A program made the position numbers and the translations under genes. Below, one piece after another: positions 1-11,394 of a DNA stretch of 64,000 bases. The stretch is taken from the NCBI RefSeq assembly GCF_033473495.1, contig NC_088940.1:2914001-2978000 (forward strand). Reading direction: 5' to 3'. The notes under the pieces were generated by a model that ran no database searches, was not told where the DNA came from, and was given only the letters and a program-made list of their open reading frames with translations. Position 1 is the stretch's first letter; the number at the start of each line of letters is the position of its first letter. Source of the DNA: Cercospora beticola (taxonomy: Eukaryota; Ascomycota; Dothideomycetes; Mycosphaerellales; Mycosphaerellaceae).

Positions 1-2
1 GC

Positions 3-272
3 CTCGGGCGCGGCCAGTATTACGAAGACTTTCAACGCTTTCAGACGCATGCCAGATCCCAACAGGACGTAACACGCGTACTAAAATTGCCGAAAGTGGA
101 CAAGGAAATACTGGCCGCGCGCTGTTGGGTTCTGAGCCACCTGCCGGCCGCTTTGGACCATAAAGCGGACGTTGACTCTAAATTCTTGGAGGCTGTGTAT
201 CAATATTGGCAACAGGTCAAAGATGAAGATCCCTTCCTGTATCCTACGGGCCATATCCGCGAGAGAATTTGA
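3..272 (+). CDS. 3' end of a hypothetical protein (5' end outside window)
   Basis: The frame starting at base 3 is open from the window edge to a TGA at 270-272, about 89 codons. The peptide is hydrophilic and mixed, with an aromatic stretch near the end (VYQYWQQVKDEDPFLYP). It looks like an ordinary C-terminus and not a chance frame, but I do not recognise the family. The true start and any upstream exons lie outside the window. The opposite strand also has an open frame here, which I treat as a shadow. Confidence 0.45.
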   Translation, partial: LGRGQYYEDFQRFQTHARSQQDVTRVLKLPKVDKEILAARCWVLSHLPAALDHKADVDSKFLEAVYQYWQQVKDEDPFLYPTGHIRERI

Positions 273-1162
273 GTACGTGCGACTGCAAATTTCCGAACCT
301 GGTCTTTGTCTCACAGGACTTGACCATGAATTGATTTCACAGCAATGCGGTGAGCAATGCAGCCCGAAATACGCATGCTTCCTCAGCACAAAACGTCAAC
401 GTCGACACGACCGACAAGCCACACTTTTGAACTCAAGCAGCTGTTCGGTACACTTGCAAATCTAGGGCCACTGTCATGAGCATTCAATTCCAGCAAAATT
501 GCTAAGAGGCCCAAATCGCTATTGTTGACTGAAGGATTTCTTGGCAATCTGGCCAATGCGCTGAAACAACGATGAAGTGAAGTGAACAGGACAAGCGACC
601 ATAACCAGAACCATCAAAGCCCAGATGAACCACCCAGCAGCATTCGCTAAATTCGCAACACCACAGTCCTGCATGCTTCCTCAAGCTCCGATAAAAACTC
701 TATTTACAAAGATCTACCACAACCGCGCTCTTGGCCCGATGCACCCAAGCCTTTCCCAATTCTAATTTTCCAAGACCTAAATTCCGCCCCGCAAGATCTT
801 CACAGATCGTCGCCCACGCGTTCGAATTTCTGAAACGTCGTTGGACAACAGCACGACTGTCCAAGAGCTATACTGGTGCACTAAGTCAGCTAAAATCTGC
901 TCACCTGCCTGTTTCAGCTTGCTTAGGCGAACGCCTGCGAGGACAAGAATGCGAATTCGTGAACGTTCGCGTTCTTGCAGACCGCAGGTTGTAGATTTTC
1001 GAAGTAGTCAAGACGCTATGGAACGACTAACATAGCTTCACACGCTTCCTTTCGGCGTTGTTGAGAGGGTATAAAAGGTGGGAGCCGTGATTCAAATTCA
1101 AACATACTCCCATCGTGCCGTGCCTGCGAATCTGCCAGTTCTTTGCCTATACAGCAACCACC
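273..1162. other. Intergenic region upstream of the cutinase-like gene
   Basis: No gene recognised. Short frames on both strands lack family features. The last 100 bases form the promoter of the cutinase-like gene and contain a TATA box. Confidence 0.5.
1070..1077 (+). promoter_or_regulatory. TATA box of the cutinase-like gene
   Basis: The sequence TATAAAAG lies 93 bases upstream of the chosen ATG at 1163, a normal distance for a fungal core promoter with a short 5' leader. Confidence 0.6.
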
Positions 1163-2072
1163 ATGGTCCGCTCCACCCTCTACCTGAACGTCGCCCTCGC
1201 GGCAATCGCTCAAGCCCTCCCAACTGCCTCCGACGAGCACAAAATCATCGAAGCCGGCTTCAGCCCAATCGACACAGCTCCCTTCGCACCAGCACCAATC
1301 TCCGAAGAAGATCTCACGCCCATCACCTCAGCGACAGAGCTCACGGCCGAAGAAGTTCTCGCGGGACTCGATATCTCCAAGCGCCAAAGCTCTTGCGCCT
1401 CAGGCGTCTACATGATCGTCGCTCGCGGATCCGGCGAACCACAAGGCCCAGGTCGTCTTTCTCAAGTTGTCCAGCTCATCGGGCAAAGAATTCCAGGCTC
1501 AGTTTTCACCAGTGTTGTCTACCCAGCCAACATTATCGACTTTGGTGCTCCAGCTTATCCTTTCTCTGTACGAGAAGGTATTCGAGAAGTTCAGCGATTG
1601 ATCGAAGCGAGAGTAAACCAATGTCCCAACGAGCGAATTGTCCTCCTCGGGTATAGCCAAGGCGCGAATGCGTGCTCGACAGGATTGGCTGGAAGTGGAT
1701 TTGGAAATCCACCTTTGAAGGAGAACCTGCGAGGAAACAGTAAGCCTTATTCGTCGAATAACTCTCATAATTCTTGCTCACATTTCTGTGTCCACAGTCC
1801 GCGGCGTTGCCCTCTTCGGCGACCCAGCCCAAGCCGCCAACCAAGCCTACAACCGCGGCACTGCAACCGATGGGGAAGGGATTCTCGGCCGCACAGACTT
1901 CAGCCTTCCAGAATTGAGTCGATATTCGAGCCGTTTGCTGCAGTGGTGTGATCGCGGTGATCGTGTTTGTGCGGAGAACATCGAGCCATATGATGGTGCA
2001 GTGCATTCGAACGTTGTATCGAGATATGCCAATGCTGCGGCGAACCATATTGCGAATGTGGCGACGAGGTAG
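1163..2072 (+). CDS. Secreted cutinase-family esterase (CE5)
   Basis: Two exons, 1163-1739 and 1798-2072, joined across a 58 nt GTAAGC...CACAG intron, encode 283 residues. The ATG has a strong context (CAACCACCATGG). Residues 1-18 form a signal peptide. A spacer follows, ending in a Lys-Arg pair at 73-74, a Kex2-type site, so the enzyme is probably made as a pro-protein. The mature part has the CE5 fold signatures: GYSQG with nucleophile Ser165, the strand motif GVALFGDP around 195-202, and the acid/histidine pair Asp247 (GDRVC) and His262 (AVHSN). Cys78, Cys154, Cys243 and Cys250 can form the usual disulfides. The family hydrolyses cutin or acetylated xylan outside the cell; I cannot tell which from sequence alone. 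Confidence 0.88.
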
Positions 2073-2189
2073 ATGTGACCCGGGTACAGTGGGTTCTGAA
2101 CATATAGTGACCCAGGCACCAGATATTAGCACAGGTCCAACGAATGATCCCAATGAGATTTTGATGTCCCAAAGTCTTGATATCAGTCA

Positions 2190-4948
2190 TCACTCTTCCC
2201 CATCATGCAGAGAAAGGTCAGCCAAGTCGCTACAAGCATCCACAAAATCGCTATCGTTCGTACTGGCCAAAGAAGAAGTACTGGTCCGCCGACTGGTAGC
2301 AAAACTCGAATTAACTCGTTCGACAAGAACGTCCCAGGCGTCTTGAATCTCACGGAGTTCGTCTGGTCGATGTTCCAGAGCTGCCAGTCTGTTCGAGAAC
2401 ATATCGTGAACTGACTGCTTCGTATCGACTGTGCGCTGGTTGTACAAGTCGCATCTCGAAAGATCGGCCTTAGCCAGCGCTCGCAATGTCTCAACCTTGC
2501 CTCCGACTGCAGCATAATGCAGAAGGCTCCATCCATTGTTCTTGACGACTTTTGTCTCTGCACCAGCGGCTACTAGAGCCGGTATACAGTTGACGCTGTT
2601 GTTTGCCACGGCAAGCATGAGCGGTGCGTTGCCATCCTTCGTTCGAGCATGCACATTTGCACCTGAATCGAGAAGGGCTGTCAAGTTTTGGAGATATCCT
2701 CGCCAGCAGCACCAGTGTAGTGGCGTCCATCCGCAAAAGTCGAGACCTTCCACTTCAGCGTCGAGATAAATGAGGCCCTGCACGTGTTCTCGGTCGTCCT
2801 TCGTCCCGACGCCCTCGTGCAGTGGCGACATGAGGGTGTCCTGCGCTCGGGCATTGATGTCTGCGCCGTGCTGGATCAGCGTCCGAACTGTCTCTACGTT
2901 GCCAGTCTGGGCTGCTAGATGGATTGGCTGGTGGTGTACGTTGTTGGTCATCGTCACTGAGGCTCCATACTCAAGCAGCGTTTGGACCGAGTCTTTATCG
3001 CCACGTGCAGCGGCCCATGCCAACGGCGTGTAGCCAGTGCCATCCCTGACATTGATGCTGGCTGTTGCGGCTTCTAGTTCTTCGCGCAGGCCCCTCCCAA
3101 ACAATCCGAGCACAATCTTGTGAAGCATGGTGAACCGCCGTGAGTCCAGCTGTTCGGTGTCATTGAAAATGGAACGAAGGGCAAGTTCAGACTCGCGGTT
3201 AAGGCCACCTGCCAAGAGGCGATTCCAAGCTATGGAGTAAGGTGTCTCATTTCGAAGGGAGTTAGCATGTGGGTCAGCACCAGCGTCTGTCAAGAATTTG
3301 GCGGTGTGCAGTTGTCCCGCCATCAGTGCATAATGCAGTAATGTCCAGCCGGTATCAGTAGCATCGTATGGAGAAGCTTCTCCGTTCTCGAACATTTGCC
3401 GAAGACGCCCATTGTCTCCGCCTATAGTAAGTCAGCAATGTAGTAATCCAGAAAACATGGGAGCGAAATCAAGTAAACCTACTCTGAACTTGAATGAACA
3501 CTTCGTGCAGTCCGGGACGTAACCTTGACAGTCTGAGAATTTTCTCTGGTCCACGCGCGCCATTGATCCTCGACACGAGAGTAAGCACTCCTTGAATGTA
3601 GGACCACATGGGGAAGTGGTATTGAATCCTTAAGGCGGCTTTCTGCCTCTTCGCACAGGCATGTTCGTTGCATGTGACATTGTAGCCCATACCCGAATAG
3701 TCAACCAGAACCTGGCCCGTGACATTGCGTAGCACGTCGGGAGTCCTCAACTTGAAAGCATGATGGCAATGACAAGGGCAGAGTGGCCTGCAGCCCGACA
3801 AGCGCTGCATGAGTTGTATGCCAACAGTCGGTTGTTTTGACGAATGTCCCGTAGCATACGAATCGTTGTCGGAACGCCAGATTGGCGCAGTCGAAGAGGT
3901 CGATCCGTGGATAAGGTGATCATCAGGAAAATGAGCATTGCCGGTAGACCAGCTGCGTGCTCGTAACTCTTGTGCATGGAGTGTTCCCTCCGGTTGTTGT
4001 GCGAAAGACGTCTCAGAATGCCTTCGGCCAGCCAGGATCAAGTCGGCCGAAGGATCGTTGAATGGGACGAGAGTGGAGGCGTTTGAAGAGCTCTGACTTG
4101 CAGAGGCAGCAACTGAGTCGCCATCGGAGGCCAGGCCATCTGAAGAACTGGACTCTCGACGACTCATTGAGGCGACCACGGTTTCTAGCAATGAGACTTG
4201 GAATGCACCTTTGAATTCTGACAGCTGCAGTGCTAGTTCTGCGGCTAGCGCAGGCCGCTGCTGCGAAAGCTCTTCATGAAGAGCTTTCAGGTCTTTGTTG
4301 TGTTTGGCGTGCATGTCCCGGTCATCGATGGCAAGCTTCTCAATGAGAACTTCATTGCGACGGACGGAGATCCTGTTGTAATGAGATCAGCGTTCCCACA
4401 CTCCAAGTGCGTTGGGTTGTCGTCGACACTGTAAATGACATACGCGTTGAATAAGTTGATATTGATTCCAAGCTCGACCCTGATATCTGTTGATGTCAAG
4501 ATCAGCAACGGACTGGCTGCAAATCTGCCTTCACGTGCGCGACGCCGGTGTATGCTCACATACCTCGCAGCTCTTGTTTCAGGCGACGGAGTTCAGACTG
4601 CCACTTGAGCCAGGCAGATTTCTTCAGCTTCTTTGTTGCCAACGAGGTCTCTTTCAACAAGTTAGTCTCCAGGAAAGTGTTGATCTGAGTAGTCTTCTGT
4701 TGTGCGTCGTTGATGCATTTGTCGATCGGTAAAGCTGCAGCAATGGTGGTGTGCGCGTTGCCGCGCTCTTTCACCACCTCGTGAAAGCCCTCCAGGTGCG
4801 TCTGGATCGTCTTGATTTCCTTTGCTAGCTCTGAAATCTCTTGTGGGGCGTTTTGTAACAGAATGAGCTTGTGTATCGTCTTGGTCAGTGTAGCAGCGGC
4901 CCCAACGCACGCTAGAGCCGCCACGGAGATAGATAAAGGGTCAGTCAT
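2190..4948 (-). CDS. Ankyrin-repeat protein with fungal N-terminal domain
   Basis: Four exons on the minus strand: 4948-4564, 4486-4444 (43 nt), 4372-3483 and 3421-2190. The introns are 77, 71 and 61 nt, each with GT-AG ends, and phase is kept throughout, giving about 849 residues. The N-terminus (MTDPLSISVAAL, then a hydrophobic and coiled segment) is the fungal N-terminal domain seen in many ascomycete STAND/ankyrin proteins. A Ser-rich linker follows, then a Cys/His-rich patch (CPCHCHH) before an FPMW motif typical of this group. The last ~400 residues hold roughly nine ankyrin repeats, with clear TPLHWCC, TPLAWAA and SLLHYAA units. It is probably a cytoplasmic interaction or signalling protein related to fungal NLR-like receptors but lacking an NTPase domain. 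The partner is unknown. Confidence 0.82.
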
Positions 4949-5792
4949 GGTAAGCGAACGATCTGTTGGGACAAAGTCATGTCCGCTTTCGCTGTGGAGC
5001 AGCGAGTGCGAAAGTCATATAATTCCACCAAGGCCGTCACAAGCAGCTGAGCGCACGTTCGCACTCCACGTATGCTCATAAGTCTGCCATCGCCAGGCCA
5101 AAGGATGCAGGAGTTGTGGCGGAAGGCCCTTGTCGTGCGAGATGGTACTCATCGCCTCGCTTGGACGCATGAGCAAGGCGACTCTGAACGGCGCCCGATT
5201 TATGATCATACTCTTCGAAGCGCTGCTAATCGTTGGCAGGAGATGCTGTTTGCCAGAAAAGACTCCATTCAGTACACTCGTGTATGTGACAAGATGCACT
5301 CATGATCGTCGTTTCGTGGCGCTTCCACATCCCACTTTCGCGGCCGTGGTGTCTCCATCCAATCGTCGAAATTGTGCTGTGTTGCCACCGAGCCAGACCC
5401 TGGGCAAGAGATCCGGACTGCATGTCGATGTAAGTAGTACAGAAGCTCAGTTGCATCAGTACCTCCTAAAGCCTGCGACGATTGGTTCCAAATTTGCCAG
5501 TGGAAGGCTGAACGTGCTGCACAAAATCGGCCCCGATTAGCAGCAACAACAACGCACCAGATTGTAGTGTGCAAGATAATCGTCATCCCTCGTGACAGCA
5601 CGCGTGGGTCGCTTATGCAAACGAGTGTCAAGCGACGCTGCACAGCAGCAGCCAAGACTGCGCCCGCTTCACACGATGGAGGAGTGGAGTCTTCATGTGA
5701 GCTCAGCTGTTCCTCTTGAACCTCAGAAGGCGCTCATTATGAAGCTGACAGCCGGCATGTTCATCAGCCTATCTGGATCTTCGTGACGAGAT
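4949..5792. other. Divergent intergenic region
   Basis: This lies between the minus-strand ankyrin gene and the plus-strand esterase gene, so it holds both promoters. I see no gene, repeat or clear regulatory site. Confidence 0.45.
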
Positions 5793-7506
5793 ATGTATCG
5801 ACACGTACACCCGGACCTGGGTCCGATCCTGGGCCAGCAGGTCGAAGGCGGACTGGTGCAATTTCGGTCGATTCCGTATGCTGCTATTTCACGACGCTTC
5901 GCCCGGGCACGTCTTCTGAAAGAGCTGCCACGGAACAACGGCGACACTTGCTTCGATGCGTCTCAATGGGGACCTTCCAGTATCCAGCGACTCGATTGCA
6001 TCGAGACAGACCTCAAATGGAATCAGCTTCCCGAGCAGCCTAGCAGAACTCAGACACAATCAGAGGACTGCCTTCGAGTGACTCTGACTGTGCCTGAGAC
6101 GCAACTGAAGTCAGAGTCAAAGATCCCTGTCCTGGCGTTCATACATGGTGGAGCTCTTGCAGTTGCTTCTGGTGAGCGGTATTATTATGATCCCACCAAG
6201 CTTTGTGCAGATGCACTTGCATCGCAAAAACCGCTGTTGTTTGTGTCGATCAATTACAGACTCGGTCCATTAGGTTTCTTGCACTCTCCAGAAGCGGAGG
6301 AACTGCTACCGCCCAACAATGGACTGTACGATCAGCTGTTGGCCTTCGAATGGATCCGAGAGTTCATCGCGGGTTTTGGAGGCGATCCGGAGAATGTCAC
6401 AGCAATTGGACAATCTGCAGGTGCTGCAAGCTTGGAGTTGCACAATTGCAATCCTAGAAAGGAGCCGCTTTTTCGTCAATCGGCCGTTCTGTCCGGGTCC
6501 GGTAGCATAATCTCAGTGCAAAGTCCAGAAGAGCATCATGTCGAGTTCTGTAAGATGGTAAGTCGCGTTTGGCAATTTTCTTCCCGCGTGCCTGCTCCTT
6601 CGTTGTCGATTCGCGAGGAAGGAAGAAACTTACGGTTCTCAGGCCAAAAGTCTTGGCATAGATGCAAAAGAACGCCCTGCACAAGATGTCGCCCGTGAGC
6701 TTCTGGATGTGCCTGTGGAATCTATTCGTGATTTAGCACTTCATGGATCTTTCTGCTCAGAAACAGAACTGGTTCCCGACAAGGACTGGGCAACAATGCG
6801 CCACGCGAACACCTTGAAGCCGAATGCTTGGCTCAAATCGCAAATCATCAGCTCTTGTACTTACGATGGATCCATCTCATACCTTGTGGAGCACGCGAAG
6901 AATCGCCAGAAGAGGGCGGCTTCTTTTGAGTCAACTTGCAAGAAGCAGTTGAAGCACCCTGAAGACATGCTGAATATTTACGGCATCAGTGCCATCGACT
7001 CCGATGAGGACGCCTTGCTGAAGATCGGGCAGGTTGTCACTGATGCAGGATTCTATGCACCAGCGATTAGCATGCTCAATGGTGCGAGCGATTCACCAAC
7101 AGAAAGCTACATGGTGTCATTCGACATTCCCAATCCTTGGCCCGGACCACTGCCACAAAATCAATGCGCCAGTCATACGTGGGATGTTGTCTCGCTTTTG
7201 GGCCCCTACGAGGACCAATTGCCTGTAGAAATGCGCGAAGGTGTCTCAGCCTGGCGACATCTCATCATCGGATACTGCCATGGCGAGCCACCAGGGAAAA
7301 GCTGGAGTCCTAAAGAGCGCTTCATACAGCGAGTAGGCTCGCGCGGCCTTGAGCAGCTTGGACCTCTCGAAGTGCAAGCGCTTCCGGCTGAAAAGCTGTT
7401 AGGTCTGGCTCACAAAGAGGGAGGTGAACAAGGCTTCGACCATATGTGGCACAATACTGTGAGGTTCTACCTTGACAAGGAGGAATCCGAAGCGGCCAAG
7501 TTGTAA
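5793..7506 (+). CDS. Type-B carboxylesterase/lipase
   Basis: Exons 5793-6557 and 6643-7506, joined in phase 0 across an 85 nt intron (GTAAGT...TCTCAG), give 542 residues. The alpha/beta-hydrolase landmarks of the COesterase family are present: the oxyanion region FIHGG near 117-120, the signature SEDCLRV near 90-96, and the nucleophile elbow GQSAG with Ser208. A later HTWDVVSLLG segment matches the catalytic-His neighbourhood of fungal members. There is no signal peptide, so it is probably intracellular, unlike secreted lipases of the family. The natural substrate cannot be told. The start ATG is the first that gives the typical GxxxGxxxGGLVQFRSIPYA opening. Confidence 0.85.
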
Positions 7507-8486
7507 GGTACGGATGTGCTGCATGCTGCATGAGGCTGAGAGCTCCAGAAAGCCTATAGACCAGCATTGGACAGGTGTGTTGTATCTCGTCCATGACCAT
7601 CTCGGTGATACTGTTTGTTTTATCCCTGTTATTCGTGAAGTGACTTCAAATTCCAGTTTCTGTGATCAAACGTGGCCGGTCGGTGCAGATGGAGGTGGGA
7701 GACGCGAGGTGTGATGTTGTTGTGGCGGCTTCGAGAAGGTTTGCAGGCGCGAGGGGCTCGGAGCAACAGCAGTCTTGGCATTGTTGGACTTCAATCCGGC
7801 ACACCGGATGAAGCGACACATTCCTCTGGTAAACCCAGATGCTACCAAGAACTTCACATCCTCGACATCCATTGCAAATTGTCTTCTTCCCTCGCCGCCG
7901 GGTCTTTGCATATGGATGCTCGATTTCTAAGCCGCCCCAGTGGCCACTCGATGGCAGCACAAGATAACGGAAGTCTGGCAGTTCGCTACCAACATTGGCG
8001 CATAGTACATGACACACTCTGCCATCATTGCGCGCCGCAAACGACGTTAGCTCTTCCAGCTGACAGGAATGCAGCTCTCGGATCAATGACCGCCTGCAGC
8101 ATCCAATGAACAAAGCCCAGATTTTGGCTCCATCCTCACACACAAAACCTCGTTCTGTTAGCCTTTGTGCTAGTGGGCACGCGGCATAGGTTTGGCTTGG
8201 AGACTCCGTTCACAGCCAGTGAGAGGCAGAGTGGCCCAGAGCATGCTTCTCGCGTATCTTCAGCTGCGCGTCCTCAGATCTTGCCACGCGAGCTTAAAGA
8301 GCTCACCATGGTACCCACTCCACTCACTCTGATCTCGTCCTGTTCACCGGTGTATTTCCTTCTTCTCCCATTCACCTTTCGCGGGCTGTCTTCACGACAC
8401 GTGCTGTTTGTGCGACCGCGGCTGTCCATAAATTGAAAAGGGCTGAGGAGGCTTGATCGCGTGCCACAATCCAACTTCATGACATC
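7507..8486. other. Intergenic region upstream of the transporter
   Basis: No gene recognised. The stretch at about 8310-8400 is pyrimidine-rich on the plus strand, as is common in filamentous-fungal promoters, and an AT-rich patch (CCATAAATTG) near 8430 is a possible weak TATA element for the transporter at 8487. Confidence 0.4.
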
Positions 8487-10478
8487 ATGGATCAAGAAAA
8501 AGGTCACATAACAACGGCGCCTCCTCCGTATTCTGGCGAAGGAAGCGACCGAGTCTCAGACGCAGATTCGAGCGAGAAACGCGCCCAAACCGAGAACGCG
8601 ACGCAGCATGTCCAAGAGACACTCCAAGGGATCGAAAACCCTACCACGACCCAAATTTCCCTTCGCGATATCCTGAGCGGTAACGCCCACGCGCCGCTTA
8701 CAGCATTCGAGAAAAAGGCCGCCTTGATAAATGCCGAAATCGACAATTTTGGGTTCGGAAGATATCAGATATGTATTTGGTTCCTTTGCGGTTTTGGCTA
8801 TTTCCTCGACCTTGCCTGGTCGCAGGGTGTGGGCTTGATCGCAACGGCCATTTACCAGGAATTCGGCGTGCCTGACGGCGAAACGGGAAGGCTTTACAGC
8901 TTGGCCAATGCCGGACTCGCAGTCGGAGCCTTCACTTGGGGACTGGCTGTGGATGTCATTGGCAGGAAGTGGGCTTTCAACTTGACTTGCCTGATCACAA
9001 GTATCTTCGGACTGTTGCTGGTGTGTACGCAGCAGATCAAAACCTGACAGAGCTTTACTGACATTTGGACATCTAGGCTGCACCCAGGTTTAACTACAAC
9101 GCATTCTGTGGCATTTACTTCCTGGCCTCGATCGGTCTTGGTGGCAACATTCCCATTGATGCGACGATTGCCCTGGAATACTTACCCCAAAAGCGCCGCA
9201 ATTTCGTCACGCTCTTGTCCCTGTGGCAGCCGATCGGTGTTGTCGTCGCTTCCGCCATCGCGTTTGGCACCGCTGCAAAGCCGGCATGGCGATGCAGTAC
9301 CGACCTTCCGGGGTGCACTACGCTTGCGGATGGCGAGCCAAGAAACAGCTCCACATGCTGCACTGTCGCAAGCAACATGGGCTGGCGCTATCTTGTCATC
9401 ATCCTCGGTTGTATGACGCTGGCCATTTTCTTCCTTCGATTCTTCGTTTTCCGGTTCCACGAGACACCTAAATTCCTGCTCAGCAAAGGCCACGAAGAGC
9501 GGGCAATCGAAACTCTGCACAAGATTGCCAAGTTCAACAAGGCACCTCCGCCAACTTTGACTGTGGAAATGTTCCGTGCCATTGATGAGACCACCACCAT
9601 CGACTCGAGAGACTCAGCGGAGCCCAAAGGCCCATTGAATACCAAACAGACCACGAAGAAGGTTCTGAAGAGCTTCGTTCGATCCTTCGACAATCTCAAA
9701 GCTCTCTTCACAAACCGGCTCCAGACTTTCATTTTCCTGCTGCTGGCTGTTGCCTATATGGGAGATTATTGGTCCTTCAACCTGGCCGGCCAATTTCTGC
9801 CCATTATTCTCCTCCGCAACGAGGTATCGCCTGATGGCGGAGGCGACGTCGTTACCACATATCGACATTATATTTATATGCATGTTAAACCATTCATTCT
9901 CGATTTTGGGGTGATTTGGCTGACTTTTTGCGCAGATACCTCCCCGGTATTGTCGGTGCAGTCATGGGATTATTCTCAGTGCAACTACCACTGATCGGAA
10001 GAAAATGGTCGCTCGTTATTTCAGCTATTCTACAAGGTCTAGCGATGGCGATGTACACCCAAGTCTATACAACAGCAGGCTACGTAAGTTGCGCCAAGGA
10101 CAATGCATGCCTTAAGTGCTATGACACTGATGATTTTTCCAGGTCGGACTGAACGCGTTTCAGTACATCATGCAAACGGTTCGTTTTACCCTTCTTCATG
10201 TTTGACTCTTCCAGTACTGACGATTCTGCCCCCAGTTCTTCAACGCCGTCCTCTACGCTTCTGCGCCCGAACTCTTCGACACAGCCTATCGGGGCTCCGC
10301 GAGCGGTATGCTATCGTGTCTTGGCAGAATTGCCGGTATTGTCGCGCCTTTCGCCGGCCAACACTACTTGGCAACTGAGAGCGCTGGTATCTTGTGGCTT
10401 GGTGCCGGTGGTGTTTGGGTGAGCGCGTTGGTGCTCGTCTTCCTGCCGGTGGAGATGAGAAATAGGCAGATGTTCTAA
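8487..10478 (+). CDS. MFS permease, sugar-transporter/SV2-like fold
   Basis: Five exons: 8487-9020, 9077-9879, 9936-10083, 10143-10178 (36 nt) and 10236-10478, giving 587 residues. A ~75-residue hydrophilic N-terminus precedes twelve predicted membrane segments. The two MFS loop motifs appear as DVIGRKW (loop 2-3) and LIGRKW (loop 8-9). PIDATIALEYLP and ETPKFLLSKGH fit the sugar/organic-ion porters related to SV2. The second intron only keeps the frame if it starts with GC at 9880 (donor GCATGT, acceptor GCGCAG, branch GCTGAC, 56 nt). The GT at 9824 would put the conserved YLPGIVGAVMG segment out of frame. Other introns are 56, 59 and 57 nt. The substrate is unknown. Confidence 0.85.
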
Positions 10479-10539
10479 GAACGCACGCTAGCGCATTTAG
10501 CCCATGCTGGTTTGAGCTGTTTGCATAAATTATACAAAT

Positions 10540-10800
10540 ACCGCTGATCGTGGATCCAGGAAGTGGGCATCACGATAAAGTGAGGCACACTGACACGACC
10601 GCGCCCCAAAATGAGACATTCCTGATTTGACCACCCGCGTGGATAAGGCAGGAAGCTGAGGTAATAGTAGAAGTGGAGTTACTCGGCACGACTGTGCCTC
10701 AAAATGGGGTATCATCCAACCTAATCATTTATCAAGGATGTACGCAAAGCTGAAGCGATGTAACTCGGCACGATCGGTAGTCAAGAAGGGGCATCGCACC
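10540..10800 (+). repeat. Degenerate tandem repeats of about 90 bp
   Basis: Related units start near 10592, 10684 and 10766 (spacing 92 and 82). Each opens with CACGA followed by a CCAAAATG- or TCAAAATGGGG-like core, and units end with a GAGTTACTCGG or TGTAACTCGG box. A partial unit lies near 10540. The copies are diverged and contain no gene. Confidence 0.55.
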
Positions 10801-11394
10801 GGATCTCACGTTCTCAAGATCTAGTCAACTCTGTCGCAACAGAAGGAGTTCAAATTGCAAAGCAACAGCGGAGCGGAGGCAATGCAAGTGCGGCTTTGCT
10901 CGCGCGACTTTGCTTGTCACGTCCTATTTCCGTTGCGGCAATACACTTTCTCGATCTTCATCATCTGTCCACCGATCGCCTTCGCGGTCGATGTAGAGAG
11001 AACATATTCGAATATTCGAGTTGCATTGAGTATGCTCGTTCAAGGTATGTATTTGTTATTCCAAGTTGCCAGGCCGTCAAGGAACTCCACCTTCGGCTTG
11101 AGCTCCATATTGACAGTGAAAGCAATCTCAGGATGGCCGCCACGATGGTCGCAAGCAACCGAAGAAGCTTCAGCTGCGCCCTGTTGTCAGTGAGTGTAAT
11201 GTAAGGATGGTCCCCACGATTGCGTCCAGCGATGGAAGGAATGAAGTTTGTCGGGCAGCAGCGGACTTAGCGCGCGCCTTCCACAGCCTTGGTGCTCGTT
11301 CACATCCTTTCCGCCTCACCCCAGAACACCTGCTCATCGGTATTCAGAATCTGCCCAACAACCCACCGTCGCTGTTGATCACACTATCGCCAGC
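10801..11394. other. Intergenic, upstream of the orphan gene
   Basis: Several short open frames overlap on both strands with no family feature. I see nothing else except the promoter position for the orphan gene at 11395. Confidence 0.35.

Noticed and set aside
5130..5655. Open frames of about 130 codons on both strands in the 5 kb intergenic region
   Set aside because: No motif, no splice-supported extension, and mutually overlapping; better explained as promoter DNA between divergent genes.
9824..9935. GT-AG intron from 9824 in the MFS permease
   Set aside because: It has a fair donor but joins the conserved YLPGIVGAVMG helix out of frame and removes coding sequence that fits the family.
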